A program made the position numbers and the translations under genes. Source: Luzula sylvatica (lineage: Eukaryota; Streptophyta; Magnoliopsida; Poales; Juncaceae). From it: a DNA stretch of 64,000 nucleotides. This document shows, in pieces, positions 23,812 to 34,427 of the stretch. How positions within the stretch are numbered: the stretch's first letter is position 1; every line of letters starts with the position of its first letter. The notes under the pieces are model-generated. The model had not been told where the DNA came from, did not search any database, and was given only the letters and a program-made list of their open reading frames with translations. Location of the stretch: positions 7,202,001 through 7,266,000 of the forward strand of contig OX326958.1 of NCBI GenBank assembly GCA_946800325.1, read 5' to 3'.

Positions 23812-24533
23812 CAAGGTTACAGAAATCGCTAGGCGCTAGTCGGGCGGACGGGCACCGTCTAGCGCCTAGAGGGATTAATCGGGGATTAATCGGATCTAGG
23901 CGGATTTGTAATTTTACATTATTTTTGTTATTTTTTTAATTTTATATATTATAATTTGTGCTATAATTTTTTATACTAAAAATAATATATATTGATTTAT
24001 TTAAAACAACGTCCAAATTAATCATAACATGAAATCTACATATTAATTTATTTAAAACAACGTCCAAACAAATTATAACACGAAATCTACAAAATAACAT
24101 TAATACAAATTTAAATAAATCACAAAATAAAATTACTAAAAATAGAAATAAGAAATAATGTATATTGATTTATTTAAAACGTCCCAATTAATCATAACAT
24201 GAAATCCACATATTAATTTATTTAAAACAACGTCCAAACAAATTATAACATGAAATCTACAAAATAACATTAATACAAATTCAAATAAATCACAAAATAA
24301 AATTACTAAAAATAGAAATAAGAAAATAAATGAGTTGTGGATCTTAAAAAAAAAAAAAAAAAAAAAAAAATTATTTGGCCTGGGCGGCCCAGGCGCTATT
24401 TAGACGGGCCTAGACGCTATTTAGGCGGACCTAGACGGAATTCCGTCTAGACGGGAACGCCTAGGCTTATACGTGGGCGTTTTCCCAACGCCTAGCGCCT
24501 AGGCGGCCGCCTAGGCCGATTTTTACAACATTG
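23812..24533. mobile_element. hAT MITE with 8-bp target duplication
   Basis: A 722-bp element with ends CAAGGTTACAGAAATCG and the inverse of CAATGTTGTAAAAATCG. It is flanked by perfect 8-bp target duplications ACCGGGAC (23804-23811 and 24534-24541). Subterminal GC-rich motifs CTAGGCG and CGCCTAG recur in both orientations at both ends, as expected for hAT transposase-binding sites. The AT-rich core contains a tandem duplication (TTAATTTATTTAAAACAACG units). Only 39 bases separate it from the neighbouring hAT-like element. A copy lies at 59103-59824. Confidence 0.85.
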
Positions 24534-24729
24534 ACCGGGACTTAATGTGTGTTTTAGTTCTGGCAACGTAGATTTTTGTTTTGTTGTAAATTTGTAATAT
24601 ATTCAGAAATACTAGTTTGGAAAAGTAAATTAAAAATCTGATATTTCTCGGGTTGTTTTTGATATATTGTAAATATCTCCGACTCACAACTTTAGGTATG
24701 GACCAAAATCATCTCGTATCAAACGTGTT

Positions 24730-24730
<1 letters not shown>

Positions 24731-24770
<40 letters not shown>
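24731..24770. repeat. (TA)n microsatellite, shorter allele
   Basis: About 20 TA units. The equivalent tract in copy B (about 60022-60079) is longer by roughly 18-20 bases, so this is one of the fastest-changing differences between the duplicated segments. Confidence 0.95.
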
Positions 24771-24773
<3 letters not shown>

Positions 24774-25342
24774 ATGTATTTTTCTTGTCAAGATATTTTC
24801 AAGTTTGCAAAAATTTTGTTTTTTTTTTCAAAATATTTTCAAGGTGTATGATTTTTCATATTGTTGTTTATTTTTATATTATTTGATGTTAGTATTTTTG
24901 AAAAAAATATATTTAAGCGGAATGATATAATTCTATAAAGGTTTATTCTAACAATGGCGTTGATATCTCGTGGCGTACACCGCCGACTAAAAAAAAATGT
25001 AAATTTGTATAATTTGACTTCACTTGAATTTTACATTTTAATTATTCTCCAATATCTTATTTAGAAGTCGTCGGAGAATAATTTTTCGAAAGAACCAATC
25101 AATCGGCGATACAATAGTCATATAACAAAATACCACATTAACAAGGAAACCCTGATACAGGTTTATTGAGATAAGGTTTGTTTAAATAAGAAATCAGCCA
25201 CATTTCTTCACACATCCTTGGTGATCATCATACAAATAGTGTTTTTATGACAAATAATGTGATTCCTTTTCTTCAAAATTGATCGTACTACTTTTGGCTA
25301 TTTGGGTATCTTTTTTCTTTTTTTAGCAATGGGAAACAATTT

Positions 25343-25995
25343 GGAGCATTTCTGCATGTAATCCATTTTGAGATGAAAATTTGAAAAATAACTCTTTTTC
25401 GAAAATATTCCAGAATTGACCCAAAACATGATATATTTGTCAAGATTTTTTAAATCTCGGTGGCACCAATTTTTTAAATCTCGGTGGCACCAATTTTTTA
25501 AATCTCGGTGGTCCATTTGAATTGTCAAAAAATTATAGGTCAAAATATGATATATTTCTCAAGATTTTACCATAATATCCTCTATGTTCTAGTTAGTATA
25601 TTTAAATAAAATGATAAGCAATACATGTTAGTTATTAAGTTAATACATAATTAATATTTATTCGAATTCATAAATTGGAATAAATATTAATGAATATTTA
25701 ATGATATGTTCTAATATCACCTTAATTAAATGTAATAGTTCAGTAATGGAGAATTCGGTGGATACATTTTGGAGGGGAGTATTTTTTTTTAAAGTGTGAA
25801 CAGTGAATCTGATATTAAAAAAAGAAATTAACTCTGCTCCAAAATACACCCACCGAATTCTCCATTATTGAACTATTACATTTAATTAACGTGAAAATTA
25901 GAACATATCATTAAATATTCACAAATATTTATTCAAATTTATGAATTCGAATAAATATTAATTACATATTAAGTTAATAGCTAACATGTACTAGT
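25343..25995. mobile_element. Truncated relative of the 18933 Mutator-like MITE
   Basis: The left end GGAGCATTTCTGCATGTAAT is the same terminal sequence as in the element at 18933. Inverted arms of about 165 bases (25623-25786 and 25824-25995) carry GGAGAATTCGGTGG and its inverse. A triplicated unit TAAATCTCGGTGGCACCAAT lies at 25448-25512. No matching right terminus follows; sequence changes at about 25996. The B copy is at 60653-61305. Confidence 0.65.
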
Positions 25996-26884
25996 TATTA
26001 TTTTATTTAACATTTAACAGTGATGAAAACAAATGATGTTGATTGGAGTTGGATGCTATTTTATATTTTAATGTGTTATATATGATATTGTCATTTTCAT
26101 AACTAATTTTGTGCAAAAGAATATAGAAGGAAAATTGAAGTATACAAATAAAAAATAGTTATTTTTAAGTTGCATTTTTTGGAAATTTTTTATAATTTAC
26201 ATTTCATATGGATATACATAACAATTTTATGCGAAAAAAGCTTTCCAATTTTTATTAGCATAAAAAATAGATTTCCAACTTTTTGTTAAAGGCGTATGTA
26301 AGAAATGAAAAACGTACTAACTTACCGAGATATATTTTGAAATTTTGATGGCATTAAAATGCTCTAAGTTATATCATGTTTTGTGTATTATTAAGATGAT
26401 CTATGTATATGTTTCTTTTATCTTTGTGTTGCTAAAATTAGATTTACAATGTAATTATAATATTTGAATATGAATAATGAGTTTAGTAATATTTTGATAC
26501 ATGGAAGTTCGAACATTAACATTACATTATTTTTGTTTAATATGTATACTAAACGGGCAAATATTATATTTTGAAATTTTTTATCCATAGAGTCAAAATA
26601 ATAATTTATCATTTCGTATGATTTTCATTAATGTTCATGTTGTAAAATATTTTTGTATCTTGATATTTGACTATAACCATTAAAATAAAGAACATAAAAT
26701 GTATTATGTTTTTTTTTTGTTCAAATTAACTTTGGTATACATATTAGTTTTTTCATTTTTTTTTTCTTTGTAGTAAAAAAGTTTTAGAGTAAAAAGCTAA
26801 ATTTTTCATTTTTGGTAGAGTTATTTCATTTTTTATTTTTTTAATAAATTTTTTTTAGAGAGTAATAAGGTAAATTAAATTGTG

Positions 26885-27095
26885 GCCAAAAGGAATTGAA
26901 CCTGGTTCATCCATGTGAGAGCCAAAGTTATTTACCATTGAACTAAGTCAAATATGTGTCAACAAATTGAATTTTACTTCTTTTAAACTAAATACCACAA
27001 TATTAATTACAAAAATTGTTGAGAGCCGAAATCGAACCATGGACCTAAGAATTAGATGCCATGGAACCGAACCAACTGCGCTACTAATTTGTTTT
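26885..27095 (-). repeat. Two tRNA-like (SINE-type) promoter modules
   Basis: Minus-strand reading gives two internal pol III promoter pairs. Module 1 has an A-box-like TAGTTCAATGG (complement of 26935-26945) and a B-box-like GGTTCAATTCC (26892-26902). Module 2 has a perfect A-box TAGCGCAGTTGG (27072-27083) and a near-perfect B-box GGTTCGATTTC (27028-27038). Spacings are tRNA-like, but neither folds into a convincing complete tRNA, so tRNA-derived SINE heads or tRNA pseudogenes are more likely. The B copy is at about 62195-62405. Confidence 0.5.
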
Positions 27096-28377
27096 GACAT
27101 TAAAAGATAATTAACATACTTATTTCTGACGGACACGTGTCAGTCACTTGTGAAAACTCTATATTCTTAATATATAGTATATAAAATATATAATAATATA
27201 TAATATATAATAATAAGTACTTTATTGTGACGGATGAGTTGAAACCATAAACACTTAATTGCCATTAGGACCGTTTTTATCGAATTAATAAGACATATGC
27301 TAACATAATTTAAGAAAATAATGAAGTATATACATGATCATATTTATTAGAATTATAACAATACTATGAGTGATGTATTTATAATTTTATATGATATTGT
27401 TATAATTAAGAGTAATGGGTTTTTTTATTGAATACATTCAGAAATAGTTTTACTGTAATGAAAAATTAATTTAAATATCTGGAAGGTATTTCGAGTATTA
27501 TCTTAATTGCCTTCTTAAATTTACCTAATTAATTATTCTCTTCAAACTGGAATGCAATTTGCCAAATGTTGACACTGCCCTCTATAAATAACATTATAAA
27601 AATACAGGTTTAGACATGGGCCCGTTCGGCAAGTGATGGAATAGAGGAACAGAGGAATAGAGAATAGTAAATTAAACCATTTTATTCCAACATTGTTCGT
27701 CAAAGCTAATGGAATAAAAATGTTGGATTAAAAAAAATGAATGGTAGTAATGACCAAAATGCCCTTTATCGTATAACTTAATTTTTCTCTAATTAAAATC
27801 AAATCAATCAAATAATAATGATAATAATAATAAGTGCTTCTGATTATCCACTTGTTACTCAAGACGGTACATTCACTTGATTTTGGTTTTTTTAGCGATG
27901 CTTCTTTGATTTGTGCTGCGATTTTGGTTGCAATGTTTCAATTTTGGTTTGCTCTGTAATGGAATTGTTTTGTGAATTGCATTGTTCTGAATTTGCAAAA
28001 TATAATTTGGAATAATGCTGATTACCTATATTCTTTTTTAATGTATAATTCAAAAAAGTGATGTTGATTCATTAGTTTGAGTGAAGTTGATTACTTACTT
28101 TATGATCCATAAAGCATAACCTTTGACTTTTTTATAATTTTGAAAAGGTTAACCTTGTAAATTGTTTTGAATCTAGCAAACTTAATCATTTACCATACCT
28201 AATTCGATGGCTTTATCTTTTCCCATTCTTTTTAGAAGTTATATTTTATCTTTTTTCATTTCAAGGCGTTTTGGTTTTCTATTAACTTCAAAGTTCAATA
28301 TACCATTTTGTCAATGCAGATTTAATACACGTATTTTCATCTTTACCGAGGAGACTGAATTTCATCGACCATACCAG

Positions 28378-28824
28378 TATTGAGAAAATTTCTTCTATTG
28401 TCGGTGTGATTTAAGAATAGGATATGCGAACGGATCTTTAATAATCAGGACACAAAGATTTTAACTTGGTTCGGCCAACAAAATGCCTACGTCCACAAAC
28501 TTCTATTATAAATTGGATTACAATATTTCTTCACCTCGCAGGGTGGCTTACAGAACAATAACAGTCAAGCTCTCTTTCTCTCTTCTCACTTTATCTAGTG
28601 GATCTCTCTTTGAATGTTTATTATTTGTTCTATCTAAACTCTCTACAAAAAATCTCCTTTTATAGTGTAGAGGATGTCCAAGTTCAAGATGCCAATACAT
28701 GCATTAGAGTTAATTGCATAGTATCCAAAGCATCACCATAAATTTTAGATACATGAACATGCATCTCTTCTTGGTTTTATGTACCAAGGTTAATCTTCCC
28801 AATTAATGAATAATTATCCCAACA
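28378..28824 (-). repeat. 3' LTR of the copia element
   Basis: 447 bp, identical to the 5' LTR except at 28638. The last 11 bases of the polyprotein frame, including its stop codon, lie inside this LTR. The polypurine tract (AAAAGGGGGAGA on the minus strand) is immediately upstream. Confidence 0.97.
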
Positions 28825-31800
28825 GAATCTCCCCCTTCTGAATTAATTGAGGTAACGTCACTACACCGGCTCCTTGACAACAATCTTCGAATTTCTTGGA
28901 AGATACGCTCTTGGTCATCATATCAGACCAGTTCTCATCAGTGTGAATTTTGTCAACTTGCAGATGTTTCTCTTCAATGACATCTCTAATCCAATGATAT
29001 CGAGTATCAATGTGTTTCGTGCGGTAATGGAAACTTGCATTCCGTGCCAAGTGAATCGCACTTTGACTGTCACAGTACAAGACATACTTGTCTTGGTTAT
29101 GTCCTAATTCCATTAAGAAGCTCTTCATCCACATCATCTCTTTGCAGGCTTCAGTGGCAGCTATATATTCTGCTTCGGTAGTCGACAACGCTATACATTT
29201 CTGTAATTTCGACTGCCAAGAAACAGCTCCCCCTACAAAGGTAGTCAGATAACCAGAAGTCGATTTTCTGGAATCAGTATCTCCGGCTAGATCGGCATCT
29301 GTGTATCCTTCCAACATAATTTTCTTGTTACCGAAACATAAGCATTTCTTTGTTGTTCCTCGAAGATATCTCAGTATCCACTTCACCGCATCCCAATGCT
29401 CTTTTCCTGGATTTGCCGAAAATCTGCTTACAACACCAACGGCATGTGCCAGATCAGGTCGAGTACATGTCATTGCATACATAAGACTTCCAACAGCGGA
29501 TTGATATGGAATGATCCTCATCTCCTCACGTTCCTTCTTTAATGATGGACTCTGCTTCTCGCTCAATTTGAAATGTCCAGCGAGCGGTGTGGTCACTGGC
29601 TTGGCATTATGCATGTTGAACCTTTCAAGTACCTTTTCAATGTACTTCGCTTGAGATAGCCATATTAGCTTCTTAGGCCTATCTCGAATGATCTCCATCC
29701 CGAGTATTTTCTTCGCTGGTCCTAGATCTTTCATTGCAAAGTGTTTGCTTAAAGCACCTTTTAGTCCGGCAATCCTTTTACGATCCTTTCCTACTATCAG
29801 CATGTCATCGACATATAGTAAGAGAATGAGAAGATCTCCTTCATCATACTTCTTTATAAAAACACAATGGTCGACTTGAGTCTTTTTGAAGCCATGTTCA
29901 TTCATGAATGAATCAAACTTTTTATACCATTGTCGCGGTGCTTGCTTCAACCCGTAAAGGCTCTTCTTCAATCTACAAACCATGTTTTCCTTGCCTGGAA
30001 CTTCGAATCCTTCAGGCTGGTCCATATAGATCTCCTCCTCCAGTTCACCATGAAGAAATGCTGTTTTAACGTCGAGTTGTTCAACTTCTAAATCCAGACT
30101 TGCAGCAAGCCCAAGCACAACTCGAATTGATGAAAACTTTACAACAGGAGAGAATATCTCTTCGAAATCGACTCCTTTCTTCTGACCAGATCCTTTCACA
30201 ACGAGCCGAGCTTTGTATCTTGGTTGAGTTTTGTTTTCTTCAGCCTTCAACTTGTATACCCATTTATTTTTCAAAGCTTTCCTGCCTTCGGGAAGTTTTA
30301 CTAGCTCGTAAGTGTGATTATCATGCAATGATTGCATTTCTTCATTCATGGCTTTCTCCCATTCTTCTCGGTGTTCATCAGCCATGGCTTCCTCATAACT
30401 CTGAGGTTCTCCTTCTTCTGCTAGAATTACATACTCATCAGGATTGTATCTAACAGAAGGTCGCCTTGCCCTGGTTGATCGCCTCAACTCAACTTCACTT
30501 GGATTTTCTTGAGTCTCTGTTGACTCATCTTCTCCACTCGATTCAGCTCCCCCTTGATCGATGATCTCTTCTGCGTCATCATTTCTTTCTTCATCATTTT
30601 CGTCCATGCTTCTCTCGCTAGATGGCATTGGAACTGAAGCATCATTAGAGTCAATAACAACTCTAGATATTATCTTCTCGGGTTTGTTTATGTCGTCAAG
30701 TGTATGATCTTCAAAGAATATCACATCTCGGCTTCTGACAATTCTTTTCTTGACAGGATCCCATAATCGGTAACCAAACTCATCTTTTGGTGACCCGAGA
30801 TAAATGCACTCCTTGGTCTTCGAATCCAATTTTGCTCTTTCATCTTTGGGGATATGAACAAACGCTCTACAACCGAATACTTTCACATAGTTGTAGTTCA
30901 CCTTCTTCTTTGACCATATTTCCTCTGGAATATCTCCATCCAAAGGAACCGATGGTGACATATTTATGATGTCAACTGCAGTCATTAATGCTTCTCCCCA
31001 AAAGTGTTTTGGCAACTTTGCATGCGATAGCATAGCACGGATCCTTTCTTCGATTGTTCTATTCATCCTCTCGGCTACTCCATTCAGTTGAGGTGTCTTT
31101 GGTGGCGTCTTCTCAAGCCTGATACCGTGAGTCTTGCAATATGACTCGAACGGACCTCTATATTCACCACCATTATCGGATCGAACACATTTCAGTTGAT
31201 GACCAGTTTCTCTCTCAACACGAGCATGAAACTCTTTAAAAGCCTCCAAGACGCGGTCTTTGGTTTTCAGCAGATACACCCATACTCTTCTTGAATGATC
31301 ATCAATAAAGCTCACGAAATAAATAGCGCCACCAAGGGATTTCTCGATCATCGAGCATACATCAGTGTGCACCAAATCTAGCACATGATTTCTTCTATGG
31401 GAGTGACCTATTTTAGAAAACGAAACTCTATGCTGCTTTCCAGCAAGACAGTGAGTACATGGCTCAAGATTCTTGCCAATTGCATTTGGGAGGATTTGCC
31501 TTTGAGCGAGGATCTGCAATCCCTTCTCACTCATGTGCCCAAGCCGCTTATGCCATAGCTCTAGACACTCCTTATCGGCTGCAACATTTGCTTCTCCCTT
31601 GTTTAACTTTCCTTGCATGACGTACAAGGATCCTTCCTTTCTTCCTCGAGCCATGATCAAGTTACCATGGGTCAACTTCCACCTTCCACCGCCAAATTGA
31701 CTTATCATTCCGGCGTCATCTAGCTTCCCGACTGATATTAAATTCAGTCTCATTTCTGGAACATGTCGAACATCCTTCAAGCTAAGGATACATCCGGAGT

Positions 31801-32827
31801 CAGTCATCATGTCAATATCACCAACACCAATAATATTGCTTATCCCTTGATTTCCCATTTTGACTTTACCGAATTCACCATTTCGATAAGATGAGAACAC
31901 TTCTTTGTGTGGCGTGACGTGGAAAGAGGCACCCGAATCAACAACCCATGAACATTCACCCTGCACAATGTTCAAATACTCATCATCACAAATCATGAAA
32001 ACCTCCTTGTTTGTAGTGGCAGTTGCGGTTGTATCCTTCGCCTCTTCTTTCTTCAACTCTCCTCGGTCGTCTCCAGACCTTTGGTCTCTCTTGTAGGCCC
32101 GGCATTCCATTTTCTTATGACCTGGCTTGCCACAGTAATAGCAGGTCAACTTCGGACGAGATTTGGATCGCCGTTTCGACTTATCATCACGATTTGTGTC
32201 TTTGGGCCTGTTTTCGCTCCTTCCTCGTCTAACAACATTCGCATCAGATTGCTCGTAAGTACCTCTCTCTTTCCTCCTGGCTTCTTCACTTATCAAGCTG
32301 TCCGTGATAAGATCCATGGTGCACTTTCCTTCAGGGGCCGAATTACTGATAGATACTACCAACGTATCCCAGCTCTCCGGTAAAGAACTGATTAGCAACA
32401 ATGCTTGCATTTCATCGTCGACCTTCATGTCTGCTTTTTCTAACTGATTGACAAGACCCTTGAAAACATTCAAGTGCTCAATCATGCTTTGACCATCTTG
32501 ATATTCAAGTTTTGCCAATCGCTTCATCAGATAAACTTTATTTCTTGGAGTCTTCTTTTGAATCATTGATTCAAGCTTTGCCCACAACTCATAGGCATTT
32601 GTAAAATTTGATACGTGCTCGAACAAGCTTCTATCAATATATTTACGTATCGTGCCTACGGCTTTCCGATTTAATAGCGTCCACGCGCCTTCAGCCTTCC
32701 CTTCCGGCATCGTCTCACTAAGAATCGGCTCGTACAAATCTTTGCAATATAAATGGTCCTCCATCATCGGTTTCCAATATGAGTAATTGTCGACTGTCAG
32801 CTTGAACATGTCGTTACTTCCTTCCAT
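28814..32827 (-). CDS. Copia Gag-Pol polyprotein (1337 aa)
   Basis: A single uninterrupted frame encodes all copia functions in the order Gag, protease, integrase, reverse transcriptase, RNase H. The Gag region (UBN2-like) covers residues about 20-200. The CCHC knuckle CYYCGKPGHKKMEC is at 229-242 and the protease motif VVDSGAS around 295-301. The GAG-pre-integrase motif LWHKRLGHM is near 424-432. The integrase DDE triad reads as D489, D551 and E586. The RT active site YVDD is at 1005-1008. The RNase H region starts near 1174 (GYTDADLAGD) with STTEAEY at 1215-1221. Start ATG 32827 lies 25 bases inside the primer-binding site. No stop or frameshift is seen. Open frames on the opposite strand here are shadows. 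Confidence 0.97.
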   Translation of the reverse strand: MEGSNDMFKLTVDNYSYWKPMMEDHLYCKDLYEPILSETMPEGKAEGAWTLLNRKAVGTIRKYIDRSLFEHVSNFTNAYELWAKLESMIQKKTPRNKVYLMKRLAKLEYQDGQSMIEHLNVFKGLVNQLEKADMKVDDEMQALLLISSLPESWDTLVVSISNSAPEGKCTMDLITDSLISEEARRKERGTYEQSDANVVRRGRSENRPKDTNRDDKSKRRSKSRPKLTCYYCGKPGHKKMECRAYKRDQRSGDDRGELKKEEAKDTTATATTNKEVFMICDDEYLNIVQGECSWVVDSGASFHVTPHKEVFSSYRNGEFGKVKMGNQGISNIIGVGDIDMMTDSGCILSLKDVRHVPEMRLNLISVGKLDDAGMISQFGGGRWKLTHGNLIMARGRKEGSLYVMQGKLNKGEANVAADKECLELWHKRLGHMSEKGLQILAQRQILPNAIGKNLEPCTHCLAGKQHRVSFSKIGHSHRRNHVLDLVHTDVCSMIEKSLGGAIYFVSFIDDHSRRVWVYLLKTKDRVLEAFKEFHARVERETGHQLKCVRSDNGGEYRGPFESYCKTHGIRLEKTPPKTPQLNGVAERMNRTIEERIRAMLSHAKLPKHFWGEALMTAVDIINMSPSVPLDGDIPEEIWSKKKVNYNYVKVFGCRAFVHIPKDERAKLDSKTKECIYLGSPKDEFGYRLWDPVKKRIVRSRDVIFFEDHTLDDINKPEKIISRVVIDSNDASVPMPSSERSMDENDEERNDDAEEIIDQGGAESSGEDESTETQENPSEVELRRSTRARRPSVRYNPDEYVILAEEGEPQSYEEAMADEHREEWEKAMNEEMQSLHDNHTYELVKLPEGRKALKNKWVYKLKAEENKTQPRYKARLVVKGSGQKKGVDFEEIFSPVVKFSSIRVVLGLAASLDLEVEQLDVKTAFLHGELEEEIYMDQPEGFEVPGKENMVCRLKKSLYGLKQAPRQWYKKFDSFMNEHGFKKTQVDHCVFIKKYDEGDLLILLLYVDDMLIVGKDRKRIAGLKGALSKHFAMKDLGPAKKILGMEIIRDRPKKLIWLSQAKYIEKVLERFNMHNAKPVTTPLAGHFKLSEKQSPSLKKEREEMRIIPYQSAVGSLMYAMTCTRPDLAHAVGVVSRFSANPGKEHWDAVKWILRYLRGTTKKCLCFGNKKIMLEGYTDADLAGDTDSRKSTSGYLTTFVGGAVSWQSKLQKCIALSTTEAEYIAATEACKEMMWMKSFLMELGHNQDKYVLYCDSQSAIHLARNASFHYRTKHIDTRYHWIRDVIEEKHLQVDKIHTDENWSDMMTKSVSSKKFEDCCQGAGVVTLPQLIQKGEILLG

Positions 32828-32851
32828 CTCGAATCACACAACAATAAGCTC

Positions 32852-32863
32852 GCTCTGATACCA
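32852..32863 (-). other. Primer-binding site (initiator Met tRNA)
   Basis: The minus strand reads TGGTATCAGAGC, complementary to the 3' end of plant initiator tRNA-Met. It sits two bases inside the 5' LTR, the usual arrangement for priming of copia reverse transcription. Confidence 0.95.
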
Positions 32864-32865
32864 CT

Positions 32866-33312
32866 TATTGAGAAAATTTCTTCTATTGTCGGTGTGATTT
32901 AAGAATAGGATATGCGAACGGATCTTTAATAATCAGGACACAAAGATTTTAACTTGGTTCGGCCAACAAAATGCCTACGTCCACAAACTTCTATTATAAA
33001 TTGGATTACAATATTTCTTCACCTCGCAGGGTGGCTTACAGAACAATAACAGTCAAGCTCTCTTTCTCTCTTCTCACTTTATCTAGTGGATCTCTCTTTG
33101 AATGTTTATTATTTGTTCTATCTAAGCTCTCTACAAAAAATCTCCTTTTATAGTGTAGAGGATGTCCAAGTTCAAGATGCCAATACATGCATTAGAGTTA
33201 ATTGCATAGTATCCAAAGCATCACCATAAATTTTAGATACATGAACATGCATCTCTTCTTGGTTTTATGTACCAAGGTTAATCTTCCCAATTAATGAATA
33301 ATTATCCCAACA
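32866..33312 (-). repeat. 5' LTR of the copia element
   Basis: 447 bp, carrying the element promoter by position. It has the same length as the 3' LTR, with one substitution (G at 33126) and no indels. The flanking target duplication ACCAG follows at 33313-33317. Confidence 0.97.
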
Positions 33313-33419
33313 ACCAGCGATATTGGTTGGAAAGAGTATATATTCTTCCTCTCTCCTAAAATTTCATCCAAATATTCTCAAAACATGAAATTAATTATTG
33401 TATCTTCATAAACAAACTA

Positions 33420-33747
33420 ATGCTAGGTCACAAAGAATCCAACCAATCATAGTGGATGCGGGTGTTTACTTAGCGGGCCGAAGCCAATATTTCCAAACCT
33501 CAGGAAAACGAGCCACTCCCGATTCCTTCAAATTCTTCACAGGTAATATTTCCCTATTTTTTTTACATCTTAATGATGTTAAAAAGAATATTTTTTTACA
33601 TCTTAATGACGGTGGTGGAGAGATCCGTGTTCACAGTGGGGGAAGTGAATGTGGTTAGACCGAGTCCACGGGCTGAAGGGTTTAAGAAGTTGATGGAGAG
33701 GGTTTTGGAGGAGTGGAACGAGGGGGGGAGTTCGTGCCTTCAATAGC
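33420..33747 (+). other. Possible gene fragment, unrecognised
   Basis: A stretch of normal base composition with gene-like features. One frame reads IIVDAGVYLAGRSQYFQTSG and reaches a donor TTCACAG|GTAATA at about 33541. Downstream another reads VGEVNVVRPSPRAEGFKKLM to a TAG near 33747. Splicing to the acceptor-like TGTTCACAG near 33639 would join the two in phase, but I recognise neither part. The same sequence begins in copy B at 63790. Upstream exons, if any, would be separated by the copia insertion in copy A only. Confidence 0.25.
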
Positions 33748-34427
33748 AGATTTTTGTTTTGTTTCGAGGGTTTTTTTGTTTGCGTAATTTTTTGGGTTTT
33801 GATGGGTGGTGATGTGTTTTTTTTTTGGAATTTTAGAGGGGAAATAATGAGGGTGATCTACATATAAATAGTGTAATTAGTTGAGGGGTCAGATTGGAAA
33901 AAGTTGAAAGGAGAAGATTTGTAGGACATTAATTTCTAGAACTTGTTTTTTTTTTTTACTTTAACTAGTTTCTCTAATTTCTTTTTTGAGAAAATCGTTT
34001 CTATGATTCAATTGATTTTATGCCAATTGGACAATTTAAGTAGAACTAGCAATATCTTTATACTCTGGGTCCATGGTGAGCCAAGATTCCATATTTTCCG
34101 TTTTCTAAATAATGTGAGAGACGTGACCCATACTTTCAGTTAATAACTCCAATGTTGATCGTGCATACATCATAATATTACTTGCAGTTATTCTCATCTG
34201 GAATTAACAAAAGAGGTTAGTATATATATGATATATCAATAACTTGCTTATTTTTTGTTAGGAATTTATTTTCCGAATTATAATTTTAGTTACGAAATCC
34301 TTAGATCCTTAGTATTGTAAGTGGTGAGAGTGAAAATGTTTTGGAGGGCAAGAGAGAGAGAAAGAGAAGAAACTGAAAGCGATGAGATGGCGATGGTGAA
34401 TCTTAAGCTTCTTGCTTGCTTTGCTCC

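Larger units (their letters stand above)
28378..33312 (-). mobile_element. Intact Ty1/copia LTR retrotransposon (4,935 bp)
   Basis: Two 447-bp LTRs flank a single long coding frame, a primer-binding site and a polypurine tract. The element is inserted on the minus strand. The 5-bp target duplication ACCAG flanks it (28373-28377 and 33313-33317), and the uninterrupted target survives at 63683-63687 in copy B. The LTRs differ at one position (28638 A versus 33126 G), so insertion is recent. On the element's strand the LTR ends are TGTTGGG...CAATA, that is TG...TA, a non-canonical terminus known from some copia elements. With every expected part present it could be autonomous; activity is not shown by sequence. 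Confidence 0.97.
20093..33630 (+). repeat. Segmental duplication, copy A (interrupted by a copia element)
   Basis: 20093-28377 matches 55407-63687 almost base for base in the same orientation, and 33318-33630 continues the match to 63688-64000 (window edge). In between sits the retrotransposon 28378-33312, absent from copy B. Differences I could find are a few substitutions (for example C/T near 21158, A/G near 22609, A/G near 26890, A/C near 28069), microsatellite and homopolymer lengths, and a 31-base deletion in B. That is roughly one substitution per kilobase. In copy A the matching sequence runs on past 33630, but the copy B partner lies outside the window. Confidence 0.95.

Noticed and set aside
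23608..23814. Minus-strand frame (longer version at 58812-59105)
   Set aside because: It crosses the foldback element into the hAT-like end. The longer version in copy B arises from the expanded G run and the 31-base deletion.
24653..24886. Frame with a (Tyr-Ile)n run
   Set aside because: Translation of the (TA)n microsatellite.
27020..27096. Possible functional tRNA gene on the minus strand
   Set aside because: A- and B-boxes match, but I could not form a proper acceptor stem and anticodon stem. Treated as SINE-type or pseudogene.
27620..27780. GGGCCCGTTCGGCAAGTGATG, resembling a PIF/Harbinger (Tourist-like) end
   Set aside because: No inverted partner or target duplication was found within a few hundred bases, so no element could be delimited.
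30100..30453. Plus-strand open frames inside 28874-32383
   Set aside because: These are antisense shadows of the copia polyprotein.
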